This document shows, piece by piece, positions 1-5,205 of a stretch of 5,205 nucleotides of DNA. This stretch comes from an uncultured Flammeovirgaceae bacterium (lineage in GTDB: Bacteria > Bacteroidota > Bacteroidia > Cytophagales > Cyclobacteriaceae). A model generated the notes under the pieces. It saw only the letters and a list, made by a program, of their open reading frames with translations. It did not search any database and was not told the origin of the DNA. The translations under genes were made by a program, and so were the position numbers. Position 1 is the stretch's first letter. Each line of letters opens with the position of its first letter. The DNA is taken from NCBI GenBank assembly GCA_946480685.1, contig CAMLLI010000396.1, positions 1-5,205 of the forward strand, read 5' to 3'.

Positions 1-148
1 CAGGTTCTGTTGGTGGAATACTGGTAAATCGCATACTTTTAATCTTGACGATTGATGCGAAAACAAAAGCGAATCCGACAAGATAACGCAGGTAAATTAT
101 GGCCAGCTTAAACAACAGCAGCCTTTTTAGCGTATCAATGAATTTCAT
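1..148 (-). CDS. DoxX-like small membrane protein, N-terminal part (runs off left edge)
   Basis: Reading the minus strand from the ATG at 148-146 gives 49 residues plus one base with no stop before the window edge. The start is well constrained: in the same frame an upstream TAA stop precedes it with no other ATG, GTG or TTG between. The protein begins MKFIDTLKRLLLFKLAIIY, has a hydrophobic helix at about residues 10-34, and ends with RFTSIPPTEP at 40-49. A first helix followed by a short basic stretch (KIKSMRFTS) and a Pro/Thr-rich turn recalls DoxX-like membrane proteins of Bacteroidota, which usually have four helices and about 130-150 residues. That family call is from memory of the pattern, not a search. 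It is divergent to uvrA. The function of this family is poorly defined. I am fairly sure it is coding and less sure of the family. Confidence 0.66.
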   Translation of the reverse strand, partial: MKFIDTLKRLLLFKLAIIYLRYLVGFAFVFASIVKIKSMRFTSIPPTEP

Positions 149-196
149 GGATGGTAGACGGACACCGAATGAAGATGTTACAATTCTTTTTTTGAT

Positions 197-227
197 TTTG
201 CCGGAAACATTCAGCAGAGCATTTTTG
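197..227 (+). promoter_or_regulatory. Candidate Bacteroidota-type promoter for uvrA
   Basis: TTTG at 197-200 and CATTTTTG at 220-227 are separated by 19 bases. This matches the known Bacteroidota primary-sigma consensus (-33 TTTG, about 19 bases, -7 TAnnTTTG) with one mismatch, C for T at the first position of the -7 box. Transcription would begin near 231-234, leaving a leader of about 20 bases before the ATG at 254. No LexA-like palindrome was seen near it, so SOS control cannot be claimed. Confidence 0.5.
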
Positions 228-253
228 TATTCTTCTTATTGCAAAGTTTCAAC

Positions 254-3103
254 ATGGCGAAAGCAGCAGCAGAAAAGAAAGTAATAGACCTTACCGGTCA
301 TGAAAATATTGAAGTAATCGGGGCACGCGAGCATAACCTCAAAAACATTAACGTTGAGTTTCCCCGAAACAAACTCGTAGTCATCACAGGCATCAGCGGC
401 AGCGGAAAATCATCGCTTGCCTTTGATACCATTTATGCCGAAGGACAGCGCAGGTATATGGAGAGTTTCTCCGCCTATGCGCGAAGCTTTCTCGGTAACC
501 TGGAGCGTCCGGATGTTGACAAGATCAACGGATTGAGTCCGGTAATTTCCATCGAACAAAAAACTACTTCGCGAAATCCCAGATCAACCGTAGGTACGGT
601 AACGGAGATATACGATTTCATGCGTCTGCTATATGCGCGTGCGGGTGAAGCATTTTCATATCTCAGTGGCGAACGCATGGTGCGCCAGTCGGAAGAGCAG
701 ATACTTGATGCTATCCTGCAAAATCATAAAGGCAAAAAACTTATTCTTCTCGCACCTATTGTAAAAGGAAGAAAAGGACACTATCGCGAACTGTTCCAGC
801 AGATCAGAAAGTCAGGCTATACAAAAGTACGTGTAGACGGGGAGTTGCAAGACATCACTGCGAAGATGCAACTCGATCGTTACAAGATACACGATATAGA
901 AGTGGTGATCGATCGCATTGTAGTAGATTCAAAAGATCGTCATCGTATCGGGCAGTCGATTGGTAAATCGCTCAAGGAAGGTAAAGGTATAATTATGGTG
1001 ATGGAGGAAAACGGAAAGGTGCATCACTTCTCCAAATTCCTCATGGATCCCAAAACAGGTTTATCATACGATGAGCCTGCTCCCAATATGTTTTCCTTCA
1101 ACTCTCCGTATGGAGCATGTCCTACCTGCAATGGTTTAGGACAGATTGAAGAGATCACGGAGGAGTCTATCATTCCCGATAAGAAATTAAGCATAAGTCG
1201 CGGAGGATTTTTACCACTTGGTGAGTATCGCGACATCTGGATCTTTAAAAAGATTGAAGCTATACTCAAGCGCTATAAACTCACACTGAGTACACCCATA
1301 AAAGAGTTTCCGAAAGAAGCACTGAAAGTTTTACTCTATGGTGATGATGAACCGGTAGCAGTAGCATCTGTGAAATATCCGGGCACGGAGTGGAACACGC
1401 GCTTCGAAGGCATCATTAACTTTTTGGAGAAACAACGCGATGAAGGATCGGAAGCGATCAAGAAATGGGTTGAAGATTTTACCATTATCAAGAAGTGTCC
1501 GGAGTGTAACGGTGCGCGATTGAAGAAAGAATCACTTCATTTCAAGATCGATAATAGAAATATAGCCGAGCTTGCAGAACTCGATGTACAGGCATTACAA
1601 AAATGGTTTGAAGGACTTGAGAAACGCCTGAATGAAAAACAACGTGTTATAGCAACAGAAGTATTGAAAGAGATACGCAAGCGCATAGGGTTTCTGCTTG
1701 ATGTAGGATTGGACTATCTGAATCTGAATCGTCCTATACGCACGCTGAGTGGTGGTGAATCACAACGCATCAGGCTTGCCACACAGATCGGTACACAACT
1801 CGTAGGTGTACTATATATTCTGGACGAGCCGAGTATAGGACTTCACGCGCGAGACAATGTAAAGCTTATCAAAGCACTGAAAGATCTGCGTGATATAGGC
1901 AACAGCGTTGTAGTAGTGGAGCACGATAAAGACATGATGCTGGAGTGCGACTATATATTGGATATAGGTCCCGGTGCAGGTCGTCATGGAGGTCACGTAG
2001 TAAATGCCGGTGATCCGAAAACATTTATAGCCAACAACAGTACAACCGCTAAATTTCTAAGCGGTAAAATGGCTATACCGTATCTGAAAGAAAGACGAAA
2101 AGGTACAGGTGAAAAGATGGTGTTGAAGGGAGCTTCCGGTAACAACCTGAAAGATGTAACGCTTGAAATTCCACTCGGTACACTTACCTGTATAACCGGA
2201 GTTTCCGGCAGCGGTAAATCTACGCTGATACATGAAACGCTGTTCCCTATATTGAATCAGCATTTCTATAATTCGCGCACCGAGCCACTTACATTCGAGA
2301 AGATCGATGGACTTCAGCACATTGATAAAGTAATAGAAGTAGATCAGTCTCCTATCGGTCGCACGCCACGATCAAACCCGGCAACCTATACCGGTGTGTT
2401 CAGTGATATTCGCGATCTGTTTGCACAGATGCCGGAAGCAAAGATCCGAGGCTATAAAACGGGTCGCTTCTCGTTCAACGTGAAAGGTGGCCGATGTGAA
2501 ACCTGTGAAGGTGCAGGTCTGCGTTTGATCGAGATGGAATTTTTACCGGATGTACATGTACCTTGTGAGACCTGTAAAGGTAAACGCTATAACCGCGAAA
2601 CACTCGAAGTACGCTTCAAGGGTAAATCCATCAGTGATGTACTCGATATGACGGTCGAAGAGGCTGTAACATTCTTCGAGAATCAACCGAAGATATTGAG
2701 AAAGATACAAACCCTAAGTGAAGTAGGGCTGGGGTATATTTCGCTTGGGCAGCATGCTACTACACTTTCCGGTGGTGAAGCACAACGTGTAAAGCTCGCT
2801 ACTGAACTTTCCAAGCGCGATACCGGTAAAACATTTTATATACTGGATGAGCCTACAACCGGTTTGCATTTCCAGGATATAGCGCACTTACTCGATGTGT
2901 TGCAGAAGCTGGTGGATAAAGGTAATTCTGTGCTGGTAATTGAGCATAACCTCGATGTTATAAAAGCATCCGACTATATTGTTGATCTTGGTCCTGAAGG
3001 CGGTGCGAAAGGAGGAAAGATCATTGCAAAAGGAACACCGGAAGAAGTGGCTAAAAGTAATGCGGGCTATACCGGTAAATTCCTGAAAGCAGAGTTAAAC
3101 TAA
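254..3103 (+). CDS. uvrA: UvrABC system protein A (excision-repair damage-recognition ATPase)
   Basis: UvrA is the cytoplasmic DNA-binding ATPase that, as a dimer with UvrB, scans for helix-distorting lesions and loads UvrB for incision by UvrC. From the ATG at 254 the protein is 949 residues, close to the 940 of E. coli. Two ABC cassettes are visible. The first has Walker A GISGSGKS at 46-53, signature LSGGESQR at 498-505 and Walker B YILDEPS near 521-527. The second has Walker [10 protein letters not shown] at 649-657, signature LSGGEAQR at 838-845 and Walker [10 protein letters not shown] near 862-870. The C-terminal zinc finger is intact (Cys748, 751, 771, 774). The first zinc finger keeps only ACPTC (Cys289, 292); the usual upstream CXXC is DPKTG at about 265-269. 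An in-frame TTG at 239 would add five residues (MQSFN), but the ATG is preferred because MAKAAAEKK is a natural start and a promoter fits ahead of it. uvrB and uvrC are not adjacent. Identity is certain; the start is nearly so. Confidence 0.97.
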   Translation: MAKAAAEKKVIDLTGHENIEVIGAREHNLKNINVEFPRNKLVVITGISGSGKSSLAFDTIYAEGQRRYMESFSAYARSFLGNLERPDVDKINGLSPVISIEQKTTSRNPRSTVGTVTEIYDFMRLLYARAGEAFSYLSGERMVRQSEEQILDAILQNHKGKKLILLAPIVKGRKGHYRELFQQIRKSGYTKVRVDGELQDITAKMQLDRYKIHDIEVVIDRIVVDSKDRHRIGQSIGKSLKEGKGIIMVMEENGKVHHFSKFLMDPKTGLSYDEPAPNMFSFNSPYGACPTCNGLGQIEEITEESIIPDKKLSISRGGFLPLGEYRDIWIFKKIEAILKRYKLTLSTPIKEFPKEALKVLLYGDDEPVAVASVKYPGTEWNTRFEGIINFLEKQRDEGSEAIKKWVEDFTIIKKCPECNGARLKKESLHFKIDNRNIAELAELDVQALQKWFEGLEKRLNEKQRVIATEVLKEIRKRIGFLLDVGLDYLNLNRPIRTLSGGESQRIRLATQIGTQLVGVLYILDEPSIGLHARDNVKLIKALKDLRDIGNSVVVVEHDKDMMLECDYILDIGPGAGRHGGHVVNAGDPKTFIANNSTTAKFLSGKMAIPYLKERRKGTGEKMVLKGASGNNLKDVTLEIPLGTLTCITGVSGSGKSTLIHETLFPILNQHFYNSRTEPLTFEKIDGLQHIDKVIEVDQSPIGRTPRSNPATYTGVFSDIRDLFAQMPEAKIRGYKTGRFSFNVKGGRCETCEGAGLRLIEMEFLPDVHVPCETCKGKRYNRETLEVRFKGKSISDVLDMTVEEAVTFFENQPKILRKIQTLSEVGLGYISLGQHATTLSGGEAQRVKLATELSKRDTGKTFYILDEPTTGLHFQDIAHLLDVLQKLVDKGNSVLVIEHNLDVIKASDYIVDLGPEGGAKGGKIIAKGTPEEVAKSNAGYTGKFLKAELN

Positions 3104-3125
3104 ACTATACATTACCTTATATATA

Positions 3126-3143
3126 GATCGGGTATGTCCGATC
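3126..3143 (+). other. Inverted repeat (hairpin) between uvrA and the small membrane protein gene
   Basis: GATCGG at 3126-3131 pairs perfectly with CCGATC at 3138-3143 around the six-base loop GTATGT. It begins 22 bases after the uvrA stop codon. It could be a weak terminator or mRNA-stabilising end for uvrA, but no T-run follows (the next bases are ACCTTTG), so a classical intrinsic terminator is unlikely. The candidate start ATG at 3134 of the next gene lies in the loop, so it could also affect translation of that gene. A 6-bp stem can arise by chance. Confidence 0.4.
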
Positions 3144-3400
3144 ACCTTTGTATGAATGCAAATACCCGGCAATATCTTTTTGGTGGAATATTTCTGCTCG
3201 TAGGTTTTTACCAGCTATACCAGCATGATTATCTGGAAGCAGCACTTTACCTGCTCGCTGCGCTGTCGTTTATGTTTAACTCACTGGCAGCCGAACCGCG
3301 ACTGGCAGCCTATAAGAAACCGCTCGTTATCATTACGTGGACGTTTATGATTGCCACGGGACTCGTGTTCCTGTATGTGCTTCAATTCAAGTTTCGGTAA
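3134..3400 (+). CDS. Small three-helix membrane protein of unknown function
   Basis: This is an 88-residue protein that I do not recognise. Three hydrophobic segments are visible: about residues 14-30 (YLFGGIFLLVGFYQLY region), 33-52 (an Ala/Leu-rich helix ending FMFNSLA) and 63-84 (from PLVIITW to FLYVLQF). Short polar links sit between them, and the basic residues KK precede the last helix. There is no signal peptidase or lipobox motif and no catalytic motif, so it is probably an integral inner-membrane protein. The start is uncertain: ATG at 3134 gives 88 residues, while ATG at 3152 gives 82 (MNANTRQYLF) and begins just after CACCTTTG, a near match to the -7 box. Neither has a good Shine-Dalgarno sequence. 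It starts 30 bases after uvrA and ends 62 bases before the kinase gene, all on the same strand, so co-transcription with uvrA is possible. Codon use resembles its neighbours. A coding call is likely because of the coherent helix pattern; any role is unknown. Confidence 0.72.
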   Translation: MSDHLCMNANTRQYLFGGIFLLVGFYQLYQHDYLEAALYLLAALSFMFNSLAAEPRLAAYKKPLVIITWTFMIATGLVFLYVLQFKFR

Positions 3401-3450
3401 TGCGCTGCAGCCATCCACATAAATCCTGAACCAGAAGGCCGCTATTTCTG

Positions 3451-3458
3451 TACTTTTG
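3451..3458 (+). promoter_or_regulatory. -7 box (TACTTTTG) ahead of the sensor kinase gene
   Basis: TACTTTTG is a perfect match to the Bacteroidota -7 consensus TAnnTTTG, and it ends only four bases before the GTG at 3463. Transcription would start at about 3461-3465, so the kinase mRNA would be leaderless or nearly so if that GTG is used. A clear -33 TTTG is not present at the expected distance; the nearest weak resemblance is CCTG at 3425-3428. This suggests the two-component pair has its own promoter, separate from the upstream genes. Confidence 0.45.
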
Positions 3459-3462
3459 AATT

Positions 3463-4539
3463 GTGGATACCGTGGTTAACAAGTATAGACTATATTGGAG
3501 TTTGCAGATTGGCGGGTGGATGCTTTACGCATTCATTCAGATCGTTTCCAGCGTGCTGGCATCCGGTGGAGGCGTGGCACCGAGGCGCATTATATTCCTG
3601 CTGGTAGAGGCTATATTGTGTTTGCTCGTATCTCATTTCTTCCGAAGCTTTCTCATCCGCTGGAAGTGGCTATACTTCCCGATGCCTAAACTTATACCGA
3701 GTGTATTGATGGCCGTTTTCGTAATGGGTATCATTGTATACTTTCTGCGTATACCGGTAAATCTTCTTCTCGGGAGACTGTTCGATCCGATTATAGCGTT
3801 TGATCCTTCGCAGATTTTAGGACAATCATTTTTTTATACTATACTGTTTTTCCTCTGGGCGCTCTTCTACTTCATTTATCATTACTTCGATCGTTATAAT
3901 AAATCACTGAAGTATGAAGCTTCGATGATAGAGATCGAATTAAATAACCTGAAGTCGCAGCTTAACCCGCATTTTATTTTTAATGCGTTGAATAGTATAC
4001 GCGCTTTAGTAGATGAAAATCCCTCCAAGTCAAAACAGGCGATCAATCAGCTTTCAAACATTTTAAGAAACAGTCTGGCATCAGATAAAAAAGGGTTGAC
4101 AAAATTTGATGACGAACTCCGGATCGTGAAAGATTACCTTGGTCTGGAAAGTATACGTTTTGAAGAACGCCTGAAGACTGAATTTGATATTCATCCGTTA
4201 TCCTACGGATTTCTTGTTCCGCCACTCATGATCCAGACATTGGTTGAGAATGGAATTAAACACGGCATTTCCAAGTTAACGAAGGGTGGCATGATACAGG
4301 TGAAGACATATGTTGACAACGAGCGTATGAAGATCCATATTCGTAACACCGGACATTTGGTTAACGGAGTGAAGCGAACTAAAACCGGGCTGGGTCTAAA
4401 GAATACGATACAGCGGTTGAAACTGATTTATGGCGATGAAGCTTCTTTCCGTATTGTAAACGAAAACGATAATTTTGTACTTACTGAAATTATAATTCCT
4501 CAACAGATCACTTATGAGAGCATTAATCGTGGACGATGA
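3463..4539 (+). CDS. LytS/YehU-type membrane sensor histidine kinase
   Basis: This 358-residue kinase should autophosphorylate on His and pass the phosphate to the LytTR regulator encoded next to it. Four membrane helices are visible at about residues 12-32, 43-60, 78-100 and 122-142. The loop after helix 2 is basic (RSFLIRWKWLYF), which fits a cytoplasmic side, and the only sizeable external loop is about 101-121. A short linker leads to the His_kinase (LytS-type) core LKSQLNPHFIFNALNSIRAL with phospho-acceptor His170. The HATPase domain follows, with the N-box VENGIKHG at 261-268 (Glu262, Asn263) and a glycine-rich end TGLGLKNT at 308-315. The first G-box reads RNTG at 294-297 rather than DxGxG, which is usual for this family. 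No PAS, GAF or HAMP domain is seen, so sensing probably occurs in the membrane. The start is GTG at 3463; GTG at 3472 is a possible alternative. The next gene overlaps its end by 26 bases. Family is certain; the signal is unknown. Confidence 0.93.
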   Translation: MDTVVNKYRLYWSLQIGGWMLYAFIQIVSSVLASGGGVAPRRIIFLLVEAILCLLVSHFFRSFLIRWKWLYFPMPKLIPSVLMAVFVMGIIVYFLRIPVNLLLGRLFDPIIAFDPSQILGQSFFYTILFFLWALFYFIYHYFDRYNKSLKYEASMIEIELNNLKSQLNPHFIFNALNSIRALVDENPSKSKQAINQLSNILRNSLASDKKGLTKFDDELRIVKDYLGLESIRFEERLKTEFDIHPLSYGFLVPPLMIQTLVENGIKHGISKLTKGGMIQVKTYVDNERMKIHIRNTGHLVNGVKRTKTGLGLKNTIQRLKLIYGDEASFRIVNENDNFVLTEIIIPQQITYESINRGR

Positions 4540-5205
4540 GCGTTTGGCTCGTAAAGAATTAATGAAATTACTGGAAGACCACCCGATGATTGAAGTAGTT
4601 GGGGAAGCCGCTAACGCTGATGAAGCGATGCAGTTGGTGAATGACCTCAATCCGGATTTATTATTTCTGGATATACAGATGCCAGGCAAAACAGGATTTC
4701 AATTGCTGGAAGAACTCGATGGTGTACCCCTGGTAGTGTTTACTACCGCGTACGATGAGTTTGCACTGAAAGCTTTTGAAGTAAACGCACTCGACTATCT
4801 CTTAAAACCTATACAACCGGAACGTCTCGCGGAAACCGTATCGAAACTCGCAGAGAAAGAAAGAGCAAAGGTTGCTGCCATTCGCGGACCCGAGAAAAAA
4901 TTAGGTCTCAATGATCAGGTGTTTGTGAAAGATGGTGATCGCTGCTGGTTCGTAAGTCTTTCCAACGTGCGTCTGTTCGAATCAGACGGTAACTATATCA
5001 AAGTATATTTCGATGCCAACCGTCCGATGATTCACAAGTCACTCAATGCACTGGATGAGAAACTCGATGAGCGTGCCTTCTTCCGTGCAAGTCGCAAGCA
5101 TATCGTTAACCTGAGCTGGGTAGAAGGCATTGAGCCGTGGTTTAACGGTGGTCTGATGGTAAAGCTGCGCGGAGGTGATAAAGTAGAAGTAAGCCGCAGA
5201 CAGGC
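4514..5205 (+). CDS. LytTR-family response regulator (C-terminus cut by right edge)
   Basis: This is the partner regulator of the upstream kinase. 230 residues are visible and the frame is open at the edge. The receiver domain spans about residues 1-115: acidic pair Asp7-Asp8 in MRALIVDDE, phospho-acceptor Asp53 in LFLDIQMPG, Thr78 in FTTAYDEFALKAF, and Lys98 in LLKPI. After a short charged linker, the LytTR DNA-binding domain begins at about 136 (VFVKDGDR), with the characteristic FESDGNYIKVYF at 155-166, FFRASRKHIVNL at 189-200 and VEVSRRQ at 224-230. Family members usually end some 10-20 residues after that last motif, so little is missing. LytTR domains are mostly beta-strand and bind direct repeats at target promoters; the targets here are unknown. 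The ATG at 4514 lies inside the kinase gene in another frame, which suggests translational coupling. No Shine-Dalgarno sequence is obvious. All receiver residues are present, so it should be phosphorylatable. Confidence 0.95.
   Translation, partial: MRALIVDDERLARKELMKLLEDHPMIEVVGEAANADEAMQLVNDLNPDLLFLDIQMPGKTGFQLLEELDGVPLVVFTTAYDEFALKAFEVNALDYLLKPIQPERLAETVSKLAEKERAKVAAIRGPEKKLGLNDQVFVKDGDRCWFVSLSNVRLFESDGNYIKVYFDANRPMIHKSLNALDEKLDERAFFRASRKHIVNLSWVEGIEPWFNGGLMVKLRGGDKVEVSRRQ

Noticed and set aside
242..249. AAACTTTG on the minus strand as a -7 box for the DoxX-like gene
   Set aside because: It lacks the leading T, has no TTG at the proper upstream distance, and would leave a leader of about 85-90 bases; the match is no better than chance.
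99..284. A 61-codon plus-strand open frame running into uvrA
   Set aside because: It overlaps both the minus-strand DoxX-like start and the uvrA start in another frame, has no recognisable domain, and would cover the probable uvrA promoter.
475..678. Antisense open frame inside the uvrA 5' third
   Set aside because: It lies wholly opposite strongly conserved uvrA coding sequence and shows no plausible protein features; it is a shadow of codon usage.
1690..2400. Frequent TATA strings and ATA isoleucine codons in uvrA as a possible transfer signal
   Set aside because: The same ATA-rich usage continues in the kinase gene, so it looks like a genome-wide habit rather than foreign DNA.
3404..3411. 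GCTGCAGC palindrome after the small membrane protein gene
   Set aside because: An isolated 8-base palindrome is expected by chance, and no second copy was seen nearby.
3432..3450. CAGAA/TTCTG inverted repeat just ahead of the kinase -7 box
   Set aside because: The stem is only five pairs with a nine-base loop and has no T-run; too weak to call an operator or terminator.
4396..4689. 97-codon antisense open frame across the kinase-regulator junction
   Set aside because: Both plus-strand frames here encode conserved motifs (kinase G-box, receiver domain), and the antisense product has no family features.

Overview
The window reads as ordinary chromosomal DNA of a member of Bacteroidota, most likely a Cytophagales-type bacterium. 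This rests on three things: TAnnTTTG-like promoter boxes close to start codons, start codons without a clear Shine-Dalgarno sequence, and a LytS-type kinase plus LytTR regulator pair in the form common in that phylum. The genus assignment is inference. I see no base or codon composition break between the genes, and no mobile element, CRISPR array, tRNA or rRNA.

Layout, left to right. (1) At 1-148 on the minus strand is the N-terminal part of a small membrane protein that resembles the DoxX-like family; it runs off the left edge. (2) A 105-base divergent intergenic stretch (149-253) holds a plausible promoter facing right. (3) At 254-3103 is a full-length uvrA for the damage-recognition ATPase of nucleotide excision repair. 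It has two complete ABC cassettes, but the first CXXC half of its first zinc finger is missing. (4) At 3134-3400 is an unrecognised 88-residue protein with three predicted membrane helices. An inverted repeat just after uvrA places the first candidate ATG in its loop. (5) At 3463-4539 is a four-helix membrane sensor kinase of the LytS/YehU type, with a perfect TACTTTTG box five bases from its GTG start. (6) From 4514 to the right edge is a LytTR-family response regulator, overlapping the kinase gene by 26 bases and cut off shortly before its C-terminus.

Functionally there are two units. UvrA works with UvrB and UvrC, which are not in the window. The kinase and regulator form a two-component system: the kinase should phosphorylate Asp53 of the regulator, whose LytTR domain would then bind promoters. 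The input signal and target genes cannot be read from this sequence. The small membrane protein sits between the two units and could belong to either or neither. I found no evidence of a dramatic new system. The points most worth checking are the altered UvrA zinc finger, the hairpin around the small gene's start, and the very short or absent leader of the kinase mRNA.
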